Source: Marsupella aquatica
Lineage: Eukaryota; Marchantiophyta
Direction: 5' to 3'
Length of the DNA stretch: 64,000 nucleotides
Assembly: GCA_973895155.1 (NCBI GenBank)
Contig: OZ316893.1
Coordinates: 27,528,001 to 27,592,000, forward strand
The stretch's first letter is position 1. Every line of letters starts with the position of its first letter. The position numbers were made by a program, and so were the translations under genes. Positions 46,881-56,073 of the stretch are shown here, in pieces. Under the pieces are notes generated by a model. It worked only from the letters and a program-made list of their open reading frames with translations, ran no database searches and was not told the origin of the DNA.

Positions 46881-48265
46881 GTTGGGACAAGCTGTGGTCG
46901 AGCCGTCTTGGATTCTTGATGCCGACATAATCTCTCGTCTTTTATCCCGTGACCTAGAGCACTACAAACCCCTAATTGATGCTACGAGTTATGCTAAGTT
47001 TGAAGCCATTCGAAAGAAGACTCGAAAGGGTTCTTGGTATACACACAAGATGCCACAAGACGCGCTCATCTACATTTTGTGTGAGAACAAGATTAAATCT
47101 TACACAAACCAGTTCAAAGTGGACATGGATTTTGCAGCCGCCCAGGGGACTCCGTGGTCCGAAGAGGAGACGCAGAAGAGGCATGAAGCTATGATGAAGG
47201 AAGCGACAAAAGACTGGGCTATCAAAGTAACAAAGATCACTCCATTGCTGCACCCTGATTTTGGTGACTACTTGGCTACATGTTCCGAAATGTTTCTTGT
47301 CACAGAGAAGAACAAAAGAGAAAAAAAGCCCGATACAGTTGTTTGCACTATGGACTGTGCTCGTCTGTTTACTGCAGTTACTTATCTGGATCCGAAGTTA
47401 AGGTGTACCCTTCTCGTTGCCCATTGCACTCCGGAGATTCGGAAACAGTTCTTTCATCCGGCTAGTGTGAACGACAATCCTGTAAAACAATGGTGCCATA
47501 CCTGGCATATCTGGAATTAATTGGAGGAAATTGCTACTGGATTGATCCTCACCTCGCTCGAGCAGGTTTTGGATTGCATGCCAGATGATCGTCTTGTCAA
47601 GTCTGGTTGTGAGTCCCTGGATGTTCTCATGAAGTCCATTATCAAAGAATTCAAATCATTTGGAGACCTTGTCAAGGCTAAATTTTTCAACATAATGTGG
47701 CCATCAAAGTATGCAGACAAGGAGGACTACACTGAGCGGAACCGGAAATGAGCGAAGCGATACGTTTACCATTTCTACATGTGGATGGAGTTGCGATCTC
47801 CTGAGGTTTTGTGGGCTTACCCTGGTGCATTTCAAAAGTGGGTGATTATCAAAGATGGTGACCACCTTGTTGATCTGTATTCGATGTACCCAGCTGAGGG
47901 AAAGTTCCCACCTCGCGCCTTGTCAGAGTGGGAGAGACTCCACTGCCCATGGTATCTTGACACTGACAAATGGGATCTGCCTTTCGACGAGGTGGAGAAA
48001 GACGCTTTCATGAAGTTACAGCAGTCGCAAATCCCAGCAAGGTACATATCGGAGATGAAGCAGGGTCTTGCGATTGAAGTGGACGCTTCGACAACTGAAT
48101 TGCAGAAGAAATGTGAGACAGTCATCGTGCATGTTGACCAGAGCCGAAAGCCAAGAGTGAAGGCCAAGAATGAATGATCGCTTAAAAAATGTTAAGTTTG
48201 CCTCTTAGGATTCAGTAAAGTATTCCCGCTCTTGTTTGTATGACGTATTTTCCCCCAATTGATAC

Positions 48266-48280
48266 TAGCGCCGAGCGCTA
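48266..48280. promoter_or_regulatory. Palindrome A between the ParB-like and methyltransferase-like parts
   Basis: TAGCGCCGAGCGCTA in a non-coding stretch (intron or intergenic) just before the 48325 exon. Confidence 0.75.
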
Positions 48281-48324
48281 TTATGAAAACTAGTTCCGTT
48301 GAGTACCGTCTCTCCATCTTTCAG

Positions 48325-49789
48325 GGGGAAGGAAGTCGGATGCTACCGGTGATGTAAAAAAGGACGCTACTCCTTAGGCCTCTGAAGCTAACACTAGTGC
48401 GGAAAATACACCAGATCAGGGAACCCCTGGGGAGAGTGGAAAGACAGTGGTTCCAGTGGACGCGACAAGTATGAAGAAGAAGGAAAAGAGAGGAACACTT
48501 GAGGATAGGCTCGGATCTTCGTCCCAAGATTCAGTTGCGTCTACTGGATTGCAAAGAGATGTGGGGAATTTCAAACAAAAGTGTACTCGACATTGTTTTG
48601 TGGAGTCGAGTGTTACATAATGTTTTGATTCCTTGTTTAACAAGGGAGAAAAGCCGGACTGGGTTTCTAATATTGAAGGTTGGGGGAAAGAGCTAGTGAA
48701 GTCTGGGGATCGAGCAAAAGGGGTTGTCCGAGGGGGAAAAGAAAGAGCTTTTGGAGTTGATGCTGGTTTCATATATCTTCCAACTGGGTTGAAACCAACA
48801 CTTGTGGATAGGAAGGTTCCTAAATGGAACCTTCAAGATTATACGATTCCAAGTGCCTTTTTCAGAACAATGGATCCTTTCCTAGCAGATGATGGATTGC
48901 TAGCAATTTTGCACAGAGGCGACTATGACCAAGTTTCCGAGGTCATTGCAGCTTGTCAAGATTCACAGAAATTCCAGTGTATCTCGACACACAATGTTGT
49001 CATGGGCACTCCAATGTACAGGCCTCGCTCGGATATGCAGGTATGTATAGTAGCGCCTGGCGCTATTCCAAAGTTTCTGTTTGGTGTCCTCCTTTGGAGA
49101 TTGACGGCGACGCTAGCGCCAGGCGCTAGTGTGGAATATCCTCTTCGTGAAATGTTTCCGTATTCTTGACGTAGCATCTGATGTTTATTATGAACAAAAC
49201 GTTATTCGATGTGCAGATTTTTACGCTCACTCTCAATGTTTTTGGGCGTGTTTCGTCCAAAGGTAGGGTCCCTAAGGATCCCAAATTTCGGCCTCTTTCA
49301 CATACAGAGGATCCTTCAATAACCAATCTCATTGGTTTTCCCGTGCCAAAAAATGATCCTCTGCCGGAGCTTGCGTTCGCCGGGAATTCAAGGCTGCCTG
49401 TGGGTTTCATGCAGTCCGTTTTAGAATTAATTACCCTCCCTGGGGATATTGTCATGGACTAGACTGTTGGGGCCGGAAGTACATTTGTTGTTGGAGATCA
49501 TTGTGGGAGGTTTGTAGTTGGGATTGAAAATCGTAAAGAGTTTCTTGACACTGCCACAAAAGTTTTCTTTGGACTTCTCGAGAGTAAAGAGGCCTCCACG
49601 TCCACGCCTCCGCACCGGCAGGTGGGGAGTAAGAAGCAGGACAAACTCCGTTCTGTTCTTAATTTTGATTCTGACGAGGACAATGATGGAGGCGATGGTA
49701 CGCAACAATCTAAAGATGATGGGGTCTCCAAGAAAGTGGTGAACCTCGGGTCTTCTGAATCTAAGGATAGTGAAGAGTCTTTTGAGTAA
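48325..49789 (+). pseudogene. Amino-methyltransferase-like region of the element A plus-strand gene
   Basis: Exon 48325-49040 follows an acceptor TCTTTCAG. Its C-half reads VDAGFIYLPTG, DYTIPSAFFRTMDPFLADDGLLAIL. An intron (49041-49216, GTATGT...GTGCAG) holding two palindromes follows, then IFTLTLNVFGRV and the segment FMQSVLELITLPGDIVMD-stop-TVGAGSTFVVGDHCGRFVVGIENRKEF. This last part matches the motif X/I region of beta-class N6-adenine/N4-cytosine methyltransferases (GD.VLDPF.GSGTT...GR..IGIE). At the expected motif IV place (S/D/N-PP-Y) only LPTG is seen, so catalysis is doubtful even before the stops. In-frame stops: TAG 48375, TAA 48618, TAG 49460. An acidic Ser-rich tail ends at 49789. 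It could be a second gene rather than the C-terminus of the ParB-like one. Confidence 0.65.
49051..49128. promoter_or_regulatory. Palindrome A, two perfect copies in the methyltransferase-region intron
   Basis: TAGCGCCTGGCGCTA (49051-49065) and TAGCGCCAGGCGCTA (49114-49128). Both are exact consensus and are reverse complements of each other. Confidence 0.8.
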
Positions 49790-49898
49790 TGATCTTCAGC
49801 TTCCCTATCTTTTTTTTCTTTTTAAGTGTGACGTTAGTGTCTCCAACATTCCACCATTTTCTCGGACCCGACTGAAGATATTGAATTCAACTTTCCAG

Positions 49899-50219
49899 GT
49901 CTGAGTGGAATCTTTGGAGGCGCTTTCAACTACGGAGGAAAGTCGCTAGGAATGCAATAGAAACCCCGGAGAAGCTGTTTGTCTTGCCTTCTTATGCAGA
50001 AAAGGCGGCTTGAAAAGCAGATTCTGTGAGAATGCTGACTTGGGAAAGCAAAGGCCTGAGGCTCAAAAGGGGTCTGATAGAAAGTTTATGAAGAATCGCT
50101 ATGTCGATGACATCGTCCCGAGCAAGTATGTAGACGACGAAGCTGAGTCTACTGATAGATCACAAAGTAGTGAAGAAGAATCAGAACTAGATTCGACTGA
50201 TTCAGAATCTGATGGCTAG
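49899..50219 (+). pseudogene. Acidic Ser-rich 3' exon or small gene of element A
   Basis: After an acceptor-like TTTCCAG at 49898 there is a broken frame, then 50010-50219 encodes a basic then acidic tail ending ESELDSTDSESDG. It may be the last exon of the methyltransferase-like gene or a remnant of a third gene. An acidic SDSDSD tail is also seen in element B near 59160-59225. Confidence 0.4.
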
Positions 50220-50271
50220 CCAGACTTTAAAACTATATTTTGGGGATATAGATATTGGCTATTTTACAAAA

Positions 50272-50541
50272 TAGCGCTTGGCGCTATTGTGAACACATGT
50301 AATATTGATGGGTGTTTATAAAGTGAGACGGACTGTCCACATTGTTTTTTGACTAAACTTTCCTTTGTGAAGCGGACAATCTTAACTTGGGATGTATTAC
50401 AATTGGGTGTTTACCCTAAAGTTGATCTCTGTTTTTAAGTCTGTTATTGAGGTCTGTATACTAGCGTCGGGCGCTAGTATACATATGTTTTGGGGGATAC
50501 TTTTGCAAATAGATGTTTCAGGACTGTAGCGCTGGGCGCTA
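50272..50541. promoter_or_regulatory. Palindrome A, three copies in the right arm
   Basis: TAGCGCTTGGCGCTA (50272), TAGCGTCGGGCGCTA (50462) and TAGCGCTGGGCGCTA (50527), in the otherwise empty right arm. Confidence 0.8.
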
Positions 50542-50704
50542 GTATTACGATGTGTTTCAAAATGATGGATTTTAGAGATTTCGATCTCATTTTACGAGAG
50601 ATGTCGGATTAGGGAAGATTTTTTTGGTGCAGACATTTGCTGCTATGAGCTTTACTGTTTGTTGTTTGCTGTTTGCTGTCACCGTGAAAAGCCTCAAGTT
50701 TTTG

Positions 50705-51749
50705 TGTGGTGCAGTAGTTTTGATTCTCAAGTTGGCATGGCAAAGTTGGGATTAATTCCTGAAAGATTAAAGTAATTCTTCATGCAAGGGGAAGTAATCC
50801 TTGAGATGATAGTGCAACTGGTATGCTCCAACTGTACCTTTAACTGTTAGATTGAGCTCATCATATTCCTCTGCCCAGGTGAAGAATGTCCCAACAGAGC
50901 CTCTACCCAGGTGAATTTTCATTTTGTCTAACTAATTGAAACCAGACTGTCTAGCAATTATTTCACATAATAGAGATTATATGGTGTCTCACAACTCTTG
51001 TGTGTGATTACAGGACTGTTGTTGCATCAATTGTACATGTCTTGCCATGATCAATTTCTGGTGAGCAATGAAATCACTCCTTGAGCAAGTTTGACAAAGT
51101 TCACGGAGCATAAGCTAGTTTGGGGGATAGGATTAGATGGTCATGATTGCCCACATAGTCAATCTATTGACAGTTTCTGAAATGTACAATTGTTTGAAAT
51201 AATAAAAATGTTTGGATCCTTTCAATATAAGATCTAGGAGTTCTTTGAGTTCTTTATTGTGAATGTCATATACATGATGTTTTTGTTATTGTTTAGTGGT
51301 TTCCAATCATTGTGATGTAACATGTTTACATTTTTAATCTTGTTGTGGGTCTTGTTGTGGACTCATTGTGGATTTCATTTTGAATATCAATCATGTGAAT
51401 CTGTGCAAGATCTCACCTCCCATGAACCCTAAAACCTGAGACACCCCAATTAATGACATCCCAAATGACTTCACCTAATGACATCTCATAAGACAACCCT
51501 AATTGACATGCCATATGACATCTTAAATGACACCCAGTATGACTCTAAAATGACTCCATAATGACTACACGTGTTGCATGTTCACTTGCTAAATAGCTGT
51601 CATTTGCAATAGTCATTTGAGACATGACTGAAATAACTACTAATATTGCCCACCTGGTCAACTGGCATTGGGCCATGTGTCATATTTTCATTGGTGGAAA
51701 CATATTTAGTCATTTCTGAAATGTTGGTAATGACTAGAAAAAAGAGGAG
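50705..51749. other. CACTA right interior, no gene
   Basis: Resumed CACTA sequence after element A. No gene is seen; from about 51440 the AATGAC subterminal words begin. Confidence 0.5.
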
Positions 51750-52445
51750 CTCGGGGGTCTCACTATATGGGGACCTCCCCATCGCCTGCAACGTTTTTAG
51801 GCCTTGGACCCCCTAAAATGTAAGAAACAATTTTTATTTTTTAACCCCTATAAAGTTGGAATATTCTTGGAATATTCCAAAAATTGGATTAAAAAGGCCC
51901 TAATGTTCTTACAAGTCTCAAAATTGAATTTAAAAGACCCTATTGTTCTTCTACAAAAATTCTTAAGTCTTCCCTTACAACCAATAAAATGACCCTATCC
52001 TTCATCGCACGTGATATGCCATTTTTGTGGAAGTGAAACCCCCGAGAAGAGGAGGTGTATCCTTGGTGTCATGCCACATGTTGCAACAAGATTGGTTTAT
52101 TATTATGTCATTTACAACATGTCTTATATGACTTATAATGACAACATTGTGTGCACTTGTGTAATTGCCACATGTTCTAATATCATTTGTTTAGATATGT
52201 GTCATTTTGAATGTCATTAAGGACATGGACAAATGACTGACGGCCGTTCATTCAGTCATTTTGGACACCGTGTCATTTCCAAATATTTGTGTCATTTCAG
52301 ACACCCATAAATGACTAATGGGAGTTTTAGTCATTTGTCTTATTTGACTGTCCTAAAAGACGAGGCAGGTATGACCAAAAAGCTCTAGTCATAAAATGGT
52401 AGAAATGACTGATTTTTTAGTCCTCATTAGAGTCCTTAAAGACAA
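51440..52445. repeat. CACTA right subterminal repeats
   Basis: Dense AATGAC, ATGACAT and GTCATTT words in both orientations (for example CCAAATGACTTCACC, TAATGACATC), mirroring 32715-33130. A MITE at 51750-52046 interrupts them. Confidence 0.8.
51750..52046. mobile_element. MITE, CTCGGGGG family, copy 2
   Basis: 297 bases, ends CTCGGGGGTCTCAC and GTGAAACCCCCGAG, flanked by a perfect 8-base TSD AAGAGGAG (51742-51749, 52047-52054). It is very similar throughout to the copy at 56074-56368. It sits in the CACTA right arm. Confidence 0.95.
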
Positions 52446-52463
52446 TGTTTTCTACTAGTGAAA

Positions 52464-52933
52464 GTGAGGGAGTGGGGGTTGGACCCCACACATCACTATG
52501 TACATACTCAAGTATAGCTTTGGTATTGTGAGTTCCAACACCAAAGGTTCTCCTATGTTGCTTCCCAAGCACACAATGTTCACAAAAGTCTAACTTAGAT
52601 AATTCTAAATTAGAAATAAGTCCTTTCCTATAAAGGACCGCCAAACATTTTTCACTCATGTGTCCCAATCTACAATGTCACAATCGAGTCATGTCTTCAC
52701 GAGTTCTGGTTACATTGGCTTCGTCCTTGATTACGTTGCCCTCCAATAAATAGAGATTATTGTGCCGCTTACCCTTCAGGATAACTTTGCCTTTCATTGA
52801 CATCTGAAGTACACCATTAGCAGAACTCCACTGATGGCCATTCGCTTCCAACATTCCCAGCGAAATCAAGTTCTTTTTCATGTTGGGAATATGTTTGACA
52901 TCTTTCACTGTTCGCATAGCTCCATCAAACATC
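52464..52933 (-). pseudogene. Copia-2 pre-integrase and integrase N-part
   Basis: The frame 52417-52668 begins in the GAG-pre-integrase/zinc region: DFCEHCVLGKQHRRTF, then YVHSDVWGPTPTPS with the first catalytic Asp. The frame 52678-52962 has VKHIPNMKKNLISLGML and NGVLQMSMKGKVILKG, the protease-integrase linker. The two are separated by a frame break at about 52675. It continues at 32698 across the CACTA. Confidence 0.85.
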
Positions 52934-53261
52934 CTCGGGGGGGTCACTATATGGAGGGTCATACATCGCGTGCGACGTTTTAGGGTTTGACCCCCCTAAC
53001 TTTAAAGTGAAAAATAATTTTTTGCAAAGCCCTTTCTTTCTTAAAATTTTGTCATTTTTTATTAAAAAACCCCTAAAAACTTTATAGAAAGTATTTTTTG
53101 CAATTAAATAGGCCTATGTGTTCTTTAAAGTCGACCAATCAATAAAACATGCCCTATGTGTTCTTCCACCAAACTTTGGAAGTCTTCCGCCACACCCATT
53201 TAAATGGGCCTATACTTCGTCGCACGTGATGTGTCACTTCCGTGGAAGTGACCCCCCCGAG
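52934..53261. mobile_element. MITE, CTCGGGGG family, copy 3
   Basis: 328 bases with a perfect 14-base TIR CTCGGGGGGGTCAC/GTGACCCCCCCGAG and a perfect 8-base TSD CAAACATC (52926-52933, 53262-53269), inserted in the Copia-2 protease/linker region. The interior is diverged from copies 2 and 4 but keeps ACTATATGG, GCGACGTTTTAGG and CGCACGTGAT. Confidence 0.95.
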
Positions 53262-53990
53262 CAAACATCCAAATCTTCACAGATCGAATTCCAGTAATTT
53301 GACACGGGTGATCATTTCCCATCAACACTGAACCGTTTGATACCGAGTAAGAACTGAAAAACTCTGATTTATACATTGTATGATATATACAGGCACAATC
53401 CAAAATCCATTCATCACCACTATTTCTGGATGAACTGCAAAGGGCAACATCTTGTCGTCACAAGATTTTATCATCGAGCAAGTCGATCATATCAATATCA
53501 ATGGTTGCGTTTGCTGATGGTTGATTAGTTTGCTTGACTCGACAGTCTCTTTTCATGTGGCCGGGCTTGTTACATTTTCAGCATATAATCGGTTTCCTTT
53601 CTAGAGATTTCTCTCGAGACCTGGATCTAGACTTAGACCGAGCCTTCTCCTTGCCTCTATTCCATGAGGGGTATGATTGTGAAAAGGACCTATTTTCGCT
53701 AGTCATTTGCTGTTGAGTCCTCCCATGGTTCACATTCAACACACTGCCAGATGAAGATGGTGTCTGGGCATGACCCAGTTTTTTGTGCATCATCTAATAG
53801 CAAAGAGCTTACCACCTCATCATATGAAATAGTTTTGAGGTCTCTATACAAGAGAACCTGCTTCAAACCTTGATCCAATGGGGGTAAGGAGCTGAGAAGA
53901 AGCAATGCCTTATCTTCATCTTCCACTCCCTTGCCAAGATTTGACAAATCTACAGCTAGGCTGTCAAATTCATCCAAGTGATCTCAAAAA
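53262..53990 (-). pseudogene. Copia-2 gag C-part, zinc knuckle and protease remnant
   Basis: The minus-strand frame 53699-53977 has LLLSSLPPLDQ, a typical copia Gag helix, then YDEVVSSLL. A basic RS-rich stretch (SKSRSRSREKS) follows, and a CCHC knuckle (...KCNKPGHMKRDC) with a TGA between its first two cysteines. The protease start WILDCACIYH lies at about 53390. The gag N-terminus is missing: leader repeats begin directly upstream of 53990. Confidence 0.8.
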
Positions 53991-54029
53991 TACAGTGTAT
54001 TGGACAAGTGTATGTGCAGGGGAGGGCAT

Positions 54030-54330
54030 ATAGCGCATGTATACAGGGCGGATACGGGGGCAGGGCACGAGGCCCTATGTAGAGTTAAAGAGGGGGGAGG
54101 AATACCAAGTGTGCACTTGCTAATGTGGGAGGAAAGTGGATAAGGCACGGTGCCCTATGTAACATTAAAGCAAGGGAGGGAGGAGAGCAAATGCCAAGGG
54201 CACGAGGCCCTATGTATCATTAAAGAGGAGGGGAGGGGGGGCTGGCATCGTGTCACGTATAGAGGAGGGAGGGCACAAGGCCCTATGATTCATTTAAAGG
54301 GAGGGGGGCGTATACATGGCGTATACAAGG
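54030..54330. repeat. Purine-rich tandem repeats in the Copia-2 leader
   Basis: Four diverged ~60-85-base units each contain GGCA(C/A)(G/A)AGGCCCTATG followed by (A/T)TAAAG and a long G/A run. On the element strand these are pyrimidine-rich. They may have arisen by slippage and mark the gag N-terminal deletion point. Confidence 0.7.
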
Positions 54331-55132
54331 CAGGATACGGGGGGTGGAATACACGGCAGGGGTTTACAAGTGGCCCCCCCCAAAAAACCCCTTTAAACAA
54401 AAATTTGCCTCAATAAAAAATTGTCGATTACACACCTTGTCGCCGCCTTTTCCAACAAGAAAATTGATCACCGCCAACGGGATAAAGTTGCCAAATTTCA
54501 CCGGCGCCATTGGCAACTCCAGCGTTGTAGAAACTTCCACCATGTCTCACTCACTCAGTGTCAAGTGCCAATCTCAGACTCAAAATGACCAGTTCGCTAC
54601 GATCTCACCGTTGAGTCTTAGCACTTCGCGTTTGCTCCTTCAAGTCAAACGTCACGACGAGTAACCCGGTTCAGGGAAAAATGAGCACCATAGCTTGTCT
54701 AAAATCCAGAACTCAACTTCCACTCATCTCGACGCACTCGCTCAGCAAACGTCAGCAAACTAGGTACCAAAACGACCAGCTTCGCTCGATCTACAATTTG
54801 AGCGATAGCATGCAGCACCTCATGCACCGCAAAGCTCACACCGTTGAGAAAATGATCTCAAGTCCCCCCAAAAGAACCGTCAAAGAAAACTGTCGAACAC
54901 GAATCACAAAAAAATCCAAATGACGGAAACGTGAATTTGTCCGCACCACAAACTCCGTTCAGAATTTTTTTTGCACCGTCGGAAAGCCCTTGCCCCGATC
55001 TATCCGTTGAGCCCAACACCTCCAAGTTCCATGCGATGGAACTCCGTGAAATCCACCGACTCTAACCGCTGGAAAAACCGTCGCCAACACGTCACAAAAA
55101 TTTTGATCACCTCAACGTCACCTCCTAGGCTT
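54331..55132 (-). other. Copia-2 untranslated leader
   Basis: Sequence between the primer site and the gag remnant. The inverse complement of 54420-54445 (GGCGGCGACAAGGTGTGTAA) matches the Copia-1 leader near 15865. Plus-strand frames here are shadows. Confidence 0.65.
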
Positions 55133-55146
55133 GCTCTGATACCAAT
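55133..55146 (-). other. Copia-2 primer binding site, initiator tRNA-Met
   Basis: Plus-strand GCTCTGATACCAAT is the inverse complement of ATTGGTATCAGAGC and directly abuts the LTR at 55147, fixing the element's minus orientation. Confidence 0.93.
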
Positions 55147-55478
55147 TGTTGAACTATGACGTGTTCCTTCATGACAATCCAATCATTACTCATTCCATGC
55201 ACACGTAGTTGACACAATCTCTACGTGGTTCACCTCTTCTTTAAGGCTACGTCCACACGAACACTCAAGCTTTACTTCAAGAGTAGACGAACACACATGC
55301 TCTCCCTTTTTCTCAAGTTGCTCCGTTACAATGAGTAAGCACCACACACCAACAGCTTACACTAGCCTTGGTATATACAAGGTCACACACAACTAACCTA
55401 ACCTTAGCTAAGACCCTAACTGTGGTTAGCCTAAGTGCCGTAACCTTTGAGTCACAAGACTAAGAGCAATCCTTAACA
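55147..55478 (-). repeat. Copia-2 5' LTR
   Basis: 332 bases, the same length as the LTR at 30016-30347, with about 11 hand-counted differences (roughly 3%). Confidence 0.93.
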
Positions 55479-55483
55479 CAACC

Positions 55484-56073
55484 CGTACAAGGATCTCAAC
55501 AATCTGCAAACCAAATATTTTTGCCCTTTCTTCACAAAACCTAGCGGCTATCTCATGAAGATCACCTCTTCCAAGGTACCATAGAGGAAAGCTATGACAA
55601 TATCCATCTGATCTAGCAGCAGACCAAATATAACAACAAAGACACACAATAGTCGTATTGTTGAGTACTTAGCAACTAGTGAGAAGACCTCATTGTAATC
55701 CACACCTTTTTTCTATGTGAATCCCTTGGCTACCAACCTAGCCTTGTAAACCTTTGATCCACCTCCTATGGACTGATTCTTCAGCTTGTATATCCACTTG
55801 CTATCCCTCAGGCAGCTTGACAAGCTTCCAAGTTTTGTTGTCCTTCAATGACTGCATCTCCGTTTGCATTGCTACAGTCCACTCCTGCTTCTCCTTAGAA
55901 GCACTTGCTTCATGAAATGAAGAAGGTTCCCCTTCCAAAATCAACACATCACCCTCATCATTAGTAACAAAATCCTCCTCTTGCAACTGAGATGAATCAA
56001 CCCACTGTCCATACCTTGGTGAAGCGCGTACAGTGCAACAAGATATTCTTCTAGGCAATGACTCCGATTGATC
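55484..56073 (-). pseudogene. Copia-3 RT N-part and pre-RT linker
   Basis: Minus strand reads KEKQEWTVAMQTEMQSLKDNKTWKLV in parts at 55801-55900, the conserved copia RT start, then GVDYNEVFSLVAKYSTIR and LYGTLEEVIFM at 55484-55700, with several stops. The linker RYGQWVDSSQL lies at about 55990-56020. It joins 30015 once Copia-2 is removed. Confidence 0.85.

Larger units (their letters stand above)
46183..48177 (+). pseudogene. ParB/sulfiredoxin-like domain part of the element A plus-strand gene
   Basis: The conserved start MDDYISKHVLSFGKDF...IPLCRL, then VRTLQKQSASIDKLKKSF, matches the element B gene (INRHLHSFG...IPLCRM, VRSLQKDSTTIDTLKSEF). Downstream VFDGNHRLYSWSI (about 46600-46640) resembles the GxxR box of the ParB/sulfiredoxin fold (compare DGHHR in ParB-like proteins). 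An intron 46752-46880 (CA|GTAAGC...GACGTAG|G) carries a palindrome. The rest is a long alpha/beta-looking region without a recognised domain. In-frame stops: TAG 46474, TAA 47518, TGA 47749 and TGA 48175; most are one C-to-T step from CAG, CAA or CGA. The frame is otherwise continuous across them, so this is a decayed gene and not several small ones. Confidence 0.7.
39435..50695. mobile_element. Element A: MULE/KDZ-like transposon with transposase, ParB/methyltransferase-like gene and palindromes
   Basis: An 11.26-kb insertion in the CACTA, defined by a 9-base TSD (AATTTTTTG at 39426-39434, AAGTTTTTG at 50696-50704) and by an uninterrupted paralogous site at 39168-39176. The inverted ends are short and diverged, with identical spacing to a shared core (GTGACAGCAAA at 39448 and its inverse ending at 50682). 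The layout is left arm, minus-strand transposase (two exons), 616-bp divergent promoter, plus-strand ParB/methyltransferase-like gene (several exons, interrupted by a gag fragment), right arm. Thirteen copies of a 15-bp palindrome lie only in its non-coding parts. The TSD length fits MULEs (8-11) and nearly fits KDZ elements (8). All genes carry stops. Confidence 0.88.
32699..52460. mobile_element. CACTA (En/Spm-type) transposon nested in Copia-2
   Basis: The ends are CACTAGTAGAAAA at 32699 and TTTTCTACTAGTG ending at 52460, a perfect 13-base TIR of CACTA type, flanked by the 3-base TSD AAA (32696-32698, 52461-52463). Joining the flanks with one TSD removed restores the integrase frame as PTPSLSGKLYYVT, which proves the insertion. 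Both subterminal regions are dense in AATGAC/GTCATT motifs, typical of subterminal transposase-binding arrays. No CACTA transposase was recognised, so this copy is non-autonomous or gutted; more than half of its length is the nested element A. Confidence 0.93.
30016..55478 (-). mobile_element. Copia-2: complete-ended Ty1/copia element nested in Copia-3
   Basis: Two 332-base LTRs (30016-30347 and 55147-55478) flank it, with a perfect 5-base TSD CAACC (30011-30015 and 55479-55483) in the RT region of Copia-3. By hand alignment the LTRs differ at about 11 positions, mostly transitions. Order on the minus strand: LTR, initiator-Met primer site, leader, gag remnant, protease and pre-integrase remnants, integrase, truncated RT, RNase H, LTR. 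It is split by a CACTA element and a MITE. An internal RT deletion near 31700 and multiple stops show it is non-autonomous. Confidence 0.93.

Noticed and set aside
46183-48177. Several separate small genes in the plus-strand part of element A
   Set aside because: The pieces are in one phase and separated by single stop codons or a good intron, so they are one decayed frame.
39435-50695. Dispersed palindromes as a CRISPR array
   Set aside because: Spacing is irregular (hundreds to thousands of bases), units are 15 bp, there are no Cas genes, and the genome is eukaryotic.
39435-50695. Palindromes as transcription terminators
   Set aside because: There is no T run after them, they lie in introns and promoters as well as arms, and Pol II does not use such hairpins.
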